NCBI RefSeq assembly: GCF_029024105.1 | Contig: NZ_CP118963.1 | Coordinates: 2,790,001-2,854,000, forward strand | DNA from: Acinetobacter lwoffii | Lineage (GTDB): Bacteria > Pseudomonadota > Gammaproteobacteria > Pseudomonadales > Moraxellaceae | Length of the DNA: 64,000 nt | Reading direction: 5' to 3' | Shown here: piece after piece, positions 1 through 8,635 of the stretch | Layout: the number at the start of each line of letters is the position of its first letter | Numbering within the stretch: the stretch's first letter is position 1 | Program-made: the position numbers and the translations under genes | The notes under the pieces: generated by a model | Seen by the model: only the letters and a program-made list of their open reading frames with translations | Told to the model about the DNA's origin: nothing | Databases searched by the model: none

Positions 1-532
1 CAAAAGCGACTTTGGCGATACGCTTGATTTCAGACTCTGAATAAACGTCGGTGTTGTAGCCTTGCTTCTCACCATTTTCCAGTTCACGGATACCACGTGG
101 CTGACCGAAGTAAATACCACCCGTTAATTCACGCACAATCAGAATATCCAGACCCGCCACGATTTCAGGTTTTAAGCTTGAAGCATCAGCCAGTTGCGGA
201 TAAAGAATCGCTGGGCGCAAGTTAGCAAACAGGTTCAGTTCGCTACGCAATTTCAATAAACCACGTTCTGGACGGATTGAACGCTCAATCGTATCCCATT
301 TTGGACCACCCACGGCACCGAGTAGAATCGCATCGGCTTTTTTGGCCTGTTCAGAAGTCACTTCAGGATACGGTGAACCATGAGCATCAATGGCTGCACC
401 ACCGAGTAAGCCCTGTTCCCATGTCAAATCAAGATTAAATTTTTCATTTACGCGTGTGAGTACTTGCTCTGCGGCTTTTACAATTTCAGGGCCGATGCCG
501 TCACCAGCTAAAATCAAAATTTGTTTAGACAT
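1..532 (-). CDS. leuB: 3-isopropylmalate dehydrogenase (partial, N-terminal part)
   Basis: LeuB performs the NAD-dependent oxidative decarboxylation of 3-isopropylmalate, the third step of leucine synthesis, in the cytosol. The ATG is at 530-532 on the minus strand, and 177 codons are visible before the window edge. The protein opens MSKQILILAGDGIGPEIV, the usual LeuB N-terminus, and has the family motif LLGAVGGPKW. The part seen also includes the segment IVRELTGGIYFG. It is the last visible gene of a leftward leuC-leuD-lipoprotein-leuB run. The lipoprotein gene ends 42 bases upstream. The C-terminal half lies outside the window, so completeness cannot be judged. Confidence 0.95.
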   Translation of the reverse strand, partial: MSKQILILAGDGIGPEIVKAAEQVLTRVNEKFNLDLTWEQGLLGGAAIDAHGSPYPEVTSEQAKKADAILLGAVGGPKWDTIERSIRPERGLLKLRSELNLFANLRPAILYPQLADASSLKPEIVAGLDILIVRELTGGIYFGQPRGIRELENGEKQGYNTDVYSESEIKRIAKVAF

Positions 533-574
533 GAGATTTTCCGTTTAAAACGTCAGATTCAGACCTGACAGAGG

Positions 575-1138
575 TTAAATTTTCTTTTCTACAAACTCTG
601 CAATCCCGGTGACTGCATTATAGGGTTTGCAAAAACGACGAATGGTTTTTTGCTCTTGTACCAGATCTACGCAAAGCGGATCCGGCGCCGAAGAATTTAA
701 TAAACTGCTGCTACGCGCACTACGGTCACGAAACATTTTTAAGCTATAGCGGTTATTGGCCTGAAAACGATGGAATACATGTAAAGTTTCCGCTTTATCC
801 TTACTGATCGGATAAAAACGCACGACCAGTTCATGCTGTCCTGCCGGCACAGATAAATAAATCGAATTGGCCTGATTTAAATTTTTGGCCTGCAAGCGCA
901 CCAGTTTCTGCTTCAGCGCCTCATCACTGATGCGGCCATTGTCGGCGTTGACAATAATGGTCTGATTGAAGCGTTCGAACTGACAATCTGGCGTCCCTGT
1001 ACAGTAGATCAGGGCATTGCTTTTGCTCTCAGTATTTTCTTTGGCATGTTTGAGTTTCATCGTGTCGATGCTTTGACATGCAGTCAACAGCACCGATACT
1101 GAACTTAAAGCAAGCCACTGTTTCCAATAATTCGCCAT
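575..1138 (-). CDS. putative lipoprotein inside the leu operon
   Basis: A protein of about 187 residues of unknown function. The frame could open at a TTG at 1154-1156, but the ATG at 1136-1138 gives a clean signal sequence (MANYWKQWLALSSVSVLLTAC), so I chose it. The lipobox LLTAC predicts lipidation and anchoring to an envelope membrane. The mature part has four more cysteines (in CTGTPDC and the C-terminal CVDL and FCKPYN stretches), so disulphides are possible. It sits between leuD and leuB, is transcribed with them, and has no obvious link to leucine synthesis. I see no catalytic motif and do not recognise the family. Confidence 0.75.
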   Translation of the reverse strand: MANYWKQWLALSSVSVLLTACQSIDTMKLKHAKENTESKSNALIYCTGTPDCQFERFNQTIIVNADNGRISDEALKQKLVRLQAKNLNQANSIYLSVPAGQHELVVRFYPISKDKAETLHVFHRFQANNRYSLKMFRDRSARSSSLLNSSAPDPLCVDLVQEQKTIRRFCKPYNAVTGIAEFVEKKI

Positions 1139-1225
1139 AATGTCTGTCTTACCCAATCAAAAAACTCAATAATCTTCCGATATTAGCAAGGGCATCGCAG
1201 TGATGCCATGACAATTTTTACTGAT

Positions 1226-1876
1226 TTATCCATGAATTTCGGCAAATACCCAAGGACGCGATTGTTTAGTTTTTTCTTCATAGGCACGAATATCATCCGC
1301 CACCTGCAAAGTTAAGCCAATATCATCCAGACCATTTAACAGGCAATGCTTGCGAAATGGATCAACTTCAAACTTAAAGCTTTCACCTGCAGGGGTGCGA
1401 ACTTCTTGTGCCTGCAAGTCAATGGTTAATTGATAACCTTCATCTGCCGCACATTCCTTAAATAACTGCTCAACAATATCTTCAGCCAAAATCACGGGCA
1501 ACATACCGTTTTTAAAACAGTTATTAAAGAAAATATCGGCAAAGCTTGGCGCAATAACAGTACGGAAACCGTATTCACTCAAAGCCCACGGCGCATGTTC
1601 ACGGCTAGAACCACATCCAAAGTTGGCACGTGAAATTAAAATAGACGCACCCTGATAACGTGGCTGGTTCAAGACAAAGTCCGGATTGATCGGACGAACT
1701 GAATTGTCCTGACCTGGATAACCTTCATCCAAGTAACGCAATTCATCAAATAAATTGTCACCGAAACCGGTACGTTTGATCGATTTCAAAAACTGTTTTG
1801 GAATAATTAAATCGGTATCGACATTGGCACGGTCTAAAGGTGCAACGATACCTTGTTCAACGGTATAAGCTTTCAT
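1226..1876 (-). CDS. leuD: 3-isopropylmalate dehydratase small subunit
   Basis: LeuD is the small (swivel-domain) subunit of isopropylmalate isomerase, which partners LeuC to convert 2- to 3-isopropylmalate. The frame is open further upstream, but the ATG at 1874-1876 gives the normal start MKAYTVEQGIVAPLDRANVDTD and 216 residues, the usual length; a GGGAAA stretch precedes it. Family landmarks are DTDLIIPKQFLK and the swivel-loop motif FGCGSSREHAPWAL. It lies 143 bases downstream of leuC, with a dispersed repeat between them, and the lipoprotein gene and leuB follow. The function is well supported. Confidence 0.96.
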   Translation of the reverse strand: MKAYTVEQGIVAPLDRANVDTDLIIPKQFLKSIKRTGFGDNLFDELRYLDEGYPGQDNSVRPINPDFVLNQPRYQGASILISRANFGCGSSREHAPWALSEYGFRTVIAPSFADIFFNNCFKNGMLPVILAEDIVEQLFKECAADEGYQLTIDLQAQEVRTPAGESFKFEVDPFRKHCLLNGLDDIGLTLQVADDIRAYEEKTKQSRPWVFAEIHG

Positions 1877-1894
1877 ATTTATTTCCCAATGAAT

Positions 1895-2015
1895 CCGTAA
1901 CCTCTCCCTAGCCCTCACTTGCGCTTCGTTTTAAAGCAGTGCTTAAAACTCACTCAGGAGAGGGAACCCCTTCTCTTGCGCCATTTGGCTCATGGAGAAG
2001 GTCAGGATGAGGGCT
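1895..2015. repeat. dispersed palindromic repeat between leuC and leuD
   Basis: The 143-base leuC-leuD gap is largely filled by a low-complexity block made of runs such as CCTCTCCCTAGCCCTCACTT and CTCAGGAGAGGG, plus a palindromic core around TTTTAAAGCAGTGCTTAAAA (about 1930-1950). A related block with the same core (TTTAAAGCACTGCTTTAAAA) and similar CTCTCC/GGAGAG arms lies at about 32140-32455. This fits a family of short non-coding repeats scattered in intergenic DNA. I see no reading frame or transposase. It could affect mRNA stability between leuC and leuD. Confidence 0.6.
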
Positions 2016-2019
2016 TAAA

Positions 2020-3453
2020 CTAGAATGAACGAACATCAACAAAGTGACCGGCTATCGCAGCAGCAGCTGCCATGGCTGGACTCACCAGATGGGTACGACC
2101 GCCATTGCCCTGACGACCTTCAAAGTTACGGTTCGAGGTCGAGGCACAATGCTCGCCCGGCTGTAATTTGTCGGCATTCATGGCCAAGCACATTGAACAG
2201 CCTGGTTCACGCCATTCGAAGCCCGCTTCGACAAATACCTTGTCCAAGCCTTCCGCTTCTGCCTGAGCTTTGACCAGACCAGAACCTGGAACTACCATCG
2301 CCTGTTTAATTGAGGCGGCAACTTTACGACCTTTGATCACTTCGGCTGCAGCACGAATATCTTCAATACGCGAATTGGTACATGAACCGATAAATACGCG
2401 ATCCAGCTGAATCTCAGCCAAGGCCTGACCGGCATTTAAGCCCATATATTGATAAGCACGGTTCCAGTCATTGCGTTGTACCTCGTCTTTGGCTTGTTCC
2501 AAAGTCGGTACTGCCTGAGACACTGGAATAACCATCTCAGGAGAGGTCCCCCAAGACACTTGCGGCTCGATCTCTTCACCTTGCAACACGACTACTGTAT
2601 CAAAATGTGCATCTTCATCCGAATGTAAGGTATTCCAATATGTAACCGCTTGATCCCACTGTTCTGCAGTCGGCGCATAAGGACGGCCTTTAACATATTC
2701 AATAGTCTTGTCATCGACAGCGACCATACCCACGCGTGCACCGGCTTCAATCGCCATATTACACACGGTCATACGACCTTCGATTGACATGTCACGGAAC
2801 ACCTGCCCACCAAATTCAATCGCGTGGCCTGTACCACCTGCGGTACCAATCTTGCCAATAATCGCCAAGACTACATCTTTTGGTGTCACACCTTGACCTA
2901 ATTTGCCGTCAACGCGCACTAACATGTTTCTCATCTTCTTTTGAACCAGACATTGGGTCGCCAATACATGTTCAACTTCTGATGTACCGATACCGTGCGC
3001 CAAGCAGCCAAAAGCACCATGGGTTGCTGTATGCGAATCACCACAGACCACAGTCATGCCCGGCAAGGTCAAGCCTTGCTCCGGCCCGACCACATGCGCG
3101 ATGCCCTGACGGATATCATTAATATCAAATTCAACAATATTAAAGGTCTTGCAGTTATCATCCAAAGTTTGTACCTGGATGCGCGAGGTTTCATCTTCAA
3201 TTCCGGCAACACCCTGTTCACGCTCTTTTTTCGAGGTCGGTACGTTATGATCCGGTGTGGCAATATTCGCGCTTAAACGCCATGGCTTGCGCCCGGCCAA
3301 TTGCAAACCTTCAAAGGCCTGTGGAGAAGTCACTTCATGTAATAAGTGACGATCGATGTACAGTAAGGCAGAACCATCATCACGTTGCGTTACTAAATGG
3401 TCGTCCCACAATTTATCATATAATGTTTTTGCTGTTTGGGTTGCGCCTGCCAT
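2020..3453 (-). CDS. leuC: 3-isopropylmalate dehydratase large subunit
   Basis: LeuC is the [4Fe-4S] aconitase-family subunit of isopropylmalate isomerase, acting with LeuD in leucine synthesis. The open frame extends upstream, but the ATG at 3451-3453 gives MAGATQTAKTLYDKLWDDH, the standard LeuC start, and 477 residues. The three cluster cysteines are visible: C358 in FIGSCTNSR, and C419 and C422 in EPGCSMCLAMN. The substrate-loop motif VCGDSHTATHGAFG is also present. It is the first gene of the leftward leu run. The region upstream is AT-rich and shared with the divergent DUF2061 gene, so its promoter probably lies there. Confidence 0.97.
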   Translation of the reverse strand: MAGATQTAKTLYDKLWDDHLVTQRDDGSALLYIDRHLLHEVTSPQAFEGLQLAGRKPWRLSANIATPDHNVPTSKKEREQGVAGIEDETSRIQVQTLDDNCKTFNIVEFDINDIRQGIAHVVGPEQGLTLPGMTVVCGDSHTATHGAFGCLAHGIGTSEVEHVLATQCLVQKKMRNMLVRVDGKLGQGVTPKDVVLAIIGKIGTAGGTGHAIEFGGQVFRDMSIEGRMTVCNMAIEAGARVGMVAVDDKTIEYVKGRPYAPTAEQWDQAVTYWNTLHSDEDAHFDTVVVLQGEEIEPQVSWGTSPEMVIPVSQAVPTLEQAKDEVQRNDWNRAYQYMGLNAGQALAEIQLDRVFIGSCTNSRIEDIRAAAEVIKGRKVAASIKQAMVVPGSGLVKAQAEAEGLDKVFVEAGFEWREPGCSMCLAMNADKLQPGEHCASTSNRNFEGRQGNGGRTHLVSPAMAAAAAIAGHFVDVRSF

Positions 3454-3714
3454 GTCGATGTACTCCACTGGACTGGGTAAATTCTTTCTCTGATTTTGAT
3501 TATATCGCTGCAATCACATAAATCTAATTTATCATTTTTATCAGTTAAAAAACTTTTTGGAATCTTTTAAAAGCTGAATCAAATCATGCTTTAGTTTTAT
3601 TTTTATAAATCTAGTTTTCCGATTAATTTATAAAAAATATTCGTTTTTACAAATTAAATGAGAATTATTATTATTTCTTCATCGGCAGAGATGATGATTT
3701 TGAGGAACTTCGAC

Positions 3715-3951
3715 ATGGCACATATTCAACGCTTTGTAGACAACAACCAACGCATGTTCAAAAAGACCTTCAGCTACTACATTATGCACATTACTGTGGC
3801 GATGATTGTGGGATACTTGGTAACCGGCAGTTTGACGATGGCCATTGCCTTAAGTTTATTAGAGCCAACGGTACAAGCAGTGGCTTTCTTCTTTCATGAA
3901 AAAATCTGGGAGGGTAATAATCAACAGCAGAATGAGGACATTACCGTCTAA
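3715..3951 (+). CDS. DUF2061 small membrane protein
   Basis: A 78-residue inner-membrane protein. The frame opens earlier (3658), but the ATG at 3715 has GAGGAACTT just upstream and gives MAHIQRFVDNNQRMFKKTFSYY, a typical DUF2061 start. Two hydrophobic stretches follow (about 25-40 and 43-60, including VAMIVGYLVTG and TMAIALSLLEPTVQAVAFFF), ending in the family-like sequence FFHEKIWE. The function of DUF2061 is unknown. It is monocistronic, divergent from leuC, and followed by a clear terminator. Confidence 0.85.
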   Translation: MAHIQRFVDNNQRMFKKTFSYYIMHITVAMIVGYLVTGSLTMAIALSLLEPTVQAVAFFFHEKIWEGNNQQQNEDITV

Positions 3952-3976
3952 GAATCTTCTGTCGAGGTTCCTGATG

Positions 3977-4005
3977 AAAGACTGCCTGCATAGGTGGTCT
4001 TTTTT
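3977..4005 (+). terminator. rho-independent terminator of the DUF2061 gene
   Basis: A ten-pair stem (AAAGACTGCC paired with GGTGGTCTTT, two G-U pairs) with a TGCATA loop runs straight into a T tract. It lies 25 bases past the stop codon. Confidence 0.8.
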
Positions 4006-4142
4006 AGTTTTTAAAATGCCAAAGCTTTGAAAATATATAGTAATTCAACACTGCAACATCAATGAGCTAATTTTACTTTGATTTATTCTTAAAATATAAC
4101 AATAATAGATTTACACATAAAAATTCTTTATAGGTGATTAAG

Positions 4143-5018
4143 ATGAATCTCGCAGCCTTTGAAGCCTTCGTGAAAGTCATGGAAACCGGTTCGATTTCTC
4201 TGGCCGCAGATCAGCTCTTCATTACCCAGCCTGCTGTTACCAAACGTATTCATAGTCTCGAAGAATACTTTGGGGTCAAGCTGTTTGAATCTGCCGGACG
4301 TGGCGTACAGGCCACCCATGCGGCGCACTCCCTGTTGCCTAAAGTGAAAAACTGGCTGAATGAACTCGGGGATATTCATTATACTTTGAGCCATGAACAG
4401 GGTCAGGTACAGGGCAAACTGAAAATTGGTACCAGTCATCATATTGGCCTGCATCATCTGCCGAGTCATTTGCGCCGTTATGTCCAGGAATATCCGGACG
4501 TGACCCTGGATGTGCATTTTGTTGATTCCGAGCAAGCACATGAACAGGTGATTGCCGGCGATCTGGAACTAGCATTTTTAACCTTGCCGCCCCGTGGTGA
4601 TGCGCGTCTAAATTACGTGACTATCTGGAATGATCCTCTGGTCTTTGTGGTGGCACCGTTTCATCCGCTGACGCAGCAAAAAAATCTGTGTCTGGAAGAT
4701 TTGCTCGACTACCCGAGTCTATTGCCCTCATCACAGACCTATACCTCGCAGATCACCTTGGCTGAGTTTGAAAAACAGGGTATTAAACCGAAAGTCAGCA
4801 TGAGTAACAATCCGCTGGAATCGATCCGGATGCTGGTATCGATTGGCTTAGGCTGGTCTGTGCTGCCAAAGACTCTGGTCAATCATGACTTGCACCAGCT
4901 GGATATCAATCTGGAAATGAATCGTCGCTTGGGCATGGTCTGGCATCCTGGTCGAACACAGTCCAAAGCAGCACAGGCTTTAGTTCAGCTCATGCAAGGC
5001 GCCTCCCTGTCTATTTAA
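4143..5018 (+). CDS. LysR-family transcriptional regulator
   Basis: A 291-residue LysR-type regulator. I chose the ATG at 4143 because AGGTG lies seven bases before it; the frame also allows a GTG at 4134. The N-terminal winged helix-turn-helix (about residues 1-60, including SISLAADQLFITQPAVTKRI) is followed by a linker helix and a periplasmic-binding-protein-like effector domain starting near KLKIGTSHHIG. The two nearest metabolic loci are leuC, upstream beyond DUF2061, and ovoA, downstream on the same strand. Its target is unknown; leu or ovoA control is a guess from position only. Confidence 0.9.
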   Translation: MNLAAFEAFVKVMETGSISLAADQLFITQPAVTKRIHSLEEYFGVKLFESAGRGVQATHAAHSLLPKVKNWLNELGDIHYTLSHEQGQVQGKLKIGTSHHIGLHHLPSHLRRYVQEYPDVTLDVHFVDSEQAHEQVIAGDLELAFLTLPPRGDARLNYVTIWNDPLVFVVAPFHPLTQQKNLCLEDLLDYPSLLPSSQTYTSQITLAEFEKQGIKPKVSMSNNPLESIRMLVSIGLGWSVLPKTLVNHDLHQLDINLEMNRRLGMVWHPGRTQSKAAQALVQLMQGASLSI

Positions 5019-5168
5019 GCTGTTTCTGAACATGCTGTATCCAAAACGGTGCAGCATTTTGTTACTTAAATACACCCCATCTGGCGATATCTTTCGAGTA
5101 TTTTTAAGACAATTCCATTTCTTTGCAATGCAAAGGAATGCTTAAAATTATTCGATGGAGCCTGACGG

Positions 5169-7343
5169 ATGCAGCTCGATTCTCCCCTAAAATCCCACTC
5201 TCAAGATAAAACCAATACAAGCAGCCTATGGCTTTCGGCCAAACCGATGCTGCTGCCCACGCCGGCACTTGATTTTGCCGATGAACAGACTGCCCGACAC
5301 GGCCTGCGCGAATATTTCCTGAATACCTTTGACACCTATGAGCAACTGTTTGAATGTCTCAAGCATGAAGATGCTTTTTTCATCAAGCCCATTACTTTAC
5401 GTCATCCACTGATTTTTTATTTTGCGCATACCGCCACTTTTTTTGTCAATAAACTGCTGCTCAGCAAGCTAATTAGCGAACGCCTGAATCCGCATTTTGA
5501 AAGTATCTTCGCGATTGGTGTGGACGAGATGAGTTGGGACGATCTGGATGAAGTGCACTATGACTGGCCTACCGTGCAGGAAGTCCGTGATTATAGGCAT
5601 CAAGTGCGTGCCCTGATCCTGAACATCCTTGAACATGCTCCGCTGACTCTGCCCTTAAACTGGCAAAACCCCTGGTGGACCATCATCATGGGCATTGAGC
5701 ATGAACGGATTCATCTGGAAACTTCTTCCGTGCTGATCCGCCAGCATGCTCTGGAACATGTACGCCAGCATCCGCAGTGGCGCGCCAATATCATTACTGG
5801 CATGGCTCCGGATAATCACTTGCTGGAGGTACCTGACGGCAAGGTGCTTTTGCAGAAATATTTTAACGATCCATTTTATGGCTGGGACAATGAATACGGC
5901 CAGCATGAAGCGCAGGTAGCGGCTTTTGCAGCTTCCAAATATCTGGTATCGAATCAGGAATTTCTGGCCTTTGTCGAAGCACAAGGTTATCAGACCGAAC
6001 AATACTGGAGTGAAGAAGGTCTAGGCTGGCTGCAATTTTCACAAGCTGCTCATCCCTGTTTCTGGCGCAAAACTGAATTGGGTTGGTCACTGCGACTGAT
6101 GCTGGAAGAAGTGCCGATGCCTTGGGATTGGCCGGTAGAAGTGAATTATCATGAAGCCAAGGCCTTTTGTCAGTGGAAATCGCAACAGCTTGGAAAAACC
6201 ATTCGCTTGCCGACTGAAGATGAATGGTATCGCCTGTATGCCGTTTCAGACCTGGATCCAGATTTACAAAGTCCTGAACAGGCCAATATCGAGTTGAAAT
6301 ACGGCACCAGCTCCTGTCCGGTGGATCATTTCAAGCAGGGTGATTTTTACGATATTCAAGGCAATGTCTGGCAGTGGACTGAAACCCCGATCTATCCATT
6401 TCAGGGTTTTCAGGTGCATCCATTTTATGATGATTTCAGTACACCGACCTTTGACGGTCGCCATAACCTGATGAAAGGTGGCTCCTGGATTTCGGCGGGC
6501 AATGAAGCTTTATATAGTTCCCGCTACGCCTTCAGACGGCATTTCTTTCAGCACGCTGGTTTTCGCTACGTCGCTTCTGATCAAGCATTGCAACATTTCC
6601 CTTCGCATTATGAAAGCGACCAGCTGGTCTCCCAATATCTGGAATTCCAGTATGGTATCGAATATTTTGGTATCGCTAATTTTGCCAAAACACTGGTCGA
6701 TCTGGCACAACCCTATTTTCAGCAAACGCCGTGCCATCGTGCCTTAGATATTGGCTGTGCTACCGGCCGCGCCAGCTTTGAACTGGCACGCTCTTTTGAT
6801 CAGGTAACCGGTTTGGACTTTTCGGCACGCTTTATCCAGCAAGCAGTTTATTTGGCTCAAGGCCATAGGGTACGTTATCAGCTGCCACTAGAAGGTGAAT
6901 TAAGCGAAGAAAAAAGCTGTTCACTTGAAGATGTCGCTTTGGATCAGGTTGCGTCGAAAACGGAATTTTTTCAGGCCGATGCCTGCAACCTGAAAGCACA
7001 TTTTAGCGGCTATGATTTTATTCTGGCAGCGAACCTGATTGACCGGCTGCATCATCCGAGAGATTTTTTGGCGCAGATTCATGAGCGTATGAATATAGGC
7101 GGCATTTTAATGCTGAGTTCGCCTTATACCTGGCTGGAAGAACATACGGCACGTAGTGAATGGCTGGGCGGTTTTCAGCAGGATGGGGAAAACATCACGA
7201 CCTTGACTGGTATTTCCAACATTTTAACCCAGCACTTTGAATTGGTGGCCGAACCCCAAGATGTGCCTTTTGTGATTCGGGAAACGGCCAGAAAGTATCA
7301 ACACACGCTGTCACAAGTCACGATCTGGAAACGTGTTCGCTAA
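5169..7343 (+). CDS. ovoA: 5-histidylcysteine sulfoxide synthase / 4-mercaptohistidine N1-methyltransferase
   Basis: OvoA starts ovothiol synthesis: its iron centre and oxygen join cysteine to histidine C5, and the C-terminal domain later methylates the mercaptohistidine ring. The 724 residues show the full three-part layout. A DinB-like N-terminal region contains the iron-binding HX3HXE motif (H178, H182, E184 in EHERIHLE). A formylglycine-enzyme-like domain spans about 230-480 (EYGQHEAQVAAFAASKYLVS; LMKGGSWISAGNEALYSSRY). A class I SAM methyltransferase follows, with motif I ALDIGCATGRASFELA near 526-541. No ovoB-like PLP lyase is adjacent. It is monocistronic and ends in a terminator shared with the convergent DUF2789 gene. 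Confidence 0.92.
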   Translation: MQLDSPLKSHSQDKTNTSSLWLSAKPMLLPTPALDFADEQTARHGLREYFLNTFDTYEQLFECLKHEDAFFIKPITLRHPLIFYFAHTATFFVNKLLLSKLISERLNPHFESIFAIGVDEMSWDDLDEVHYDWPTVQEVRDYRHQVRALILNILEHAPLTLPLNWQNPWWTIIMGIEHERIHLETSSVLIRQHALEHVRQHPQWRANIITGMAPDNHLLEVPDGKVLLQKYFNDPFYGWDNEYGQHEAQVAAFAASKYLVSNQEFLAFVEAQGYQTEQYWSEEGLGWLQFSQAAHPCFWRKTELGWSLRLMLEEVPMPWDWPVEVNYHEAKAFCQWKSQQLGKTIRLPTEDEWYRLYAVSDLDPDLQSPEQANIELKYGTSSCPVDHFKQGDFYDIQGNVWQWTETPIYPFQGFQVHPFYDDFSTPTFDGRHNLMKGGSWISAGNEALYSSRYAFRRHFFQHAGFRYVASDQALQHFPSHYESDQLVSQYLEFQYGIEYFGIANFAKTLVDLAQPYFQQTPCHRALDIGCATGRASFELARSFDQVTGLDFSARFIQQAVYLAQGHRVRYQLPLEGELSEEKSCSLEDVALDQVASKTEFFQADACNLKAHFSGYDFILAANLIDRLHHPRDFLAQIHERMNIGGILMLSSPYTWLEEHTARSEWLGGFQQDGENITTLTGISNILTQHFELVAEPQDVPFVIRETARKYQHTLSQVTIWKRVR

Positions 7344-7360
7344 AGGTAAGGTGATGGCCT

Positions 7361-7390
7361 AAAAAAAGCCAATCATACGATTGGCTTTAT
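7361..7390. terminator. bidirectional terminator between ovoA and the DUF2789 gene
   Basis: GCCAATC-ATAC-GATTGGC (7368-7385) is flanked by an A run on the left and TTTAT on the right. It can end ovoA rightward and the DUF2789-facing transcript leftward. Confidence 0.8.
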
Positions 7391-7393
7391 ATC

Positions 7394-7642
7394 TTATCCT
7401 TCACTGGTTGAATTTTCATGTAAGGATTCATTGAGTTGATCTACCACAATCGCCCATTCGCCATCAGAGGCTATTTTCTCGCTTAAAAATTGACGTTGTG
7501 CCTCTGACCAATACGGCGCATCCAGTAAAGTCAGATCTTTATGCAATTGATGCTCGTGAATAAATGTTTCAATACCTTCTGCACTGGCATCCAAGCCAAG
7601 CTGCTGGAACAGATGTGTCATACGCGGTCGAACGTGAGTCAT
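7394..7642 (-). CDS. DUF2789 family protein
   Basis: An 82-residue soluble protein of the DUF2789 family, function unknown. The ATG at 7640-7642 is preceded by GAGGTATGAGAT on the minus strand, a good ribosome site. Recognisable features are the repeated leucine-rich short helices (THLFQQLGLDAS) and the C-terminal motif DGEWAIVVDQLNESL. It is convergent with ovoA and separate from the HAD gene upstream. I see no metal or catalytic motif. Confidence 0.8.
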   Translation of the reverse strand: MTHVRPRMTHLFQQLGLDASAEGIETFIHEHQLHKDLTLLDAPYWSEAQRQFLSEKIASDGEWAIVVDQLNESLHENSTSEG

Positions 7643-7802
7643 ATCTCATACCTCAGAATCTACTATTGTTATCATGTCCTGTTTTTTGAGCATAGCATGT
7701 CTGATTCAGCCGGACTGTGAAAAAACATTAATATTCAAATGAGGCAAATAAAAAGCACAACCGAAGTTGTACTTAATAATCACATCAATGAGTTCGGAGT
7801 GA

Positions 7803-8453
7803 TTAGATCGACCAGTCCTGTATTTCCCAGCCTTGTTCTTGGGCTAGAGTTTCCAAGCGATCATCCGGATTCACTGCAATCGCATGATCCGCATATTCCA
7901 GCAAGAAACGGTCATTAATCGAATCTGAATAGGCCCAAGACTCGGTTACATTGCGACCCTCCAGCCATTGTTCCAGACGCACCAGCTTGCCTTGCTGATA
8001 GCACGCTGTATTGATGACTTTACCAGTATATTTACCATCAATGACTTCAGCATTGGTGGCAATAATTTCAGTAATTCCGAATTCACGAAAAATGGGGGCG
8101 GTAATAAAGTCTGAAGTCGCGGTAATCCCCACTAAGGTATGCCCTGCTTCATGGTGGCGCCCAATGGCTTTAAAACCTTCAGGACGCATTTGTGGACGAA
8201 TGACTTTTTGCATGAACAGTTGATGTAATTCAATCAAATAATCATTGTCATGTTTGGTTAGAAACTGGAACACAAATTCATTATAGGCATAAGGATCCAG
8301 CTCACCTTTTTTATAATCGTCATAGAACTTGTCATTCATGGCGCGATGCTGAACTGGATCGACCAGGCCCTCACTGACCAAAAACTCTCCCCAAGAATGA
8401 TCCGAATCCGTGTTTAACAAGGTGTGATCGAGATCAAATAGCGCCAATTTCAT
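7803..8453 (-). CDS. HAD-superfamily phosphatase, subfamily IB (phosphoserine-phosphatase-like)
   Basis: A 216-residue cytosolic phosphatase. The catalytic motif I is FDLDHT with D7 as nucleophile and D9 as acid/base. A helical cap follows, then a motif II region (GHTLVGITATSDF) and the motif III/IV region YSDSINDRFLLEYAD, which supplies the Mg-binding aspartates. The length and helical cap fit the HAD-IB group related to SerB. The true substrate cannot be read from sequence. It is divergent from rppH, with about 180 bases between them. Confidence 0.85.
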   Translation of the reverse strand: MKLALFDLDHTLLNTDSDHSWGEFLVSEGLVDPVQHRAMNDKFYDDYKKGELDPYAYNEFVFQFLTKHDNDYLIELHQLFMQKVIRPQMRPEGFKAIGRHHEAGHTLVGITATSDFITAPIFREFGITEIIATNAEVIDGKYTGKVINTACYQQGKLVRLEQWLEGRNVTESWAYSDSINDRFLLEYADHAIAVNPDDRLETLAQEQGWEIQDWSI

Positions 8454-8635
8454 GAAAATACTCGTTAAAACTGAAATTTAAGAAAAAAATTGTAAATCTA
8501 TCTCCGCTAGTCGATAGAAATTCGTTAAGATCATAGCAATTTTAACATTTTTAAACTTTGCTTTTTTCGAGTTGGATAACGAAATAATGCTCCCCGATGG
8601 CAAAGGCATAAATTAAACAATTTTTAGGTAGCCAA

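Noticed and set aside
3454..3714. Leucine attenuator before leuC
   Set aside because: I looked for a leader peptide rich in Leu codons and a terminator and found neither.
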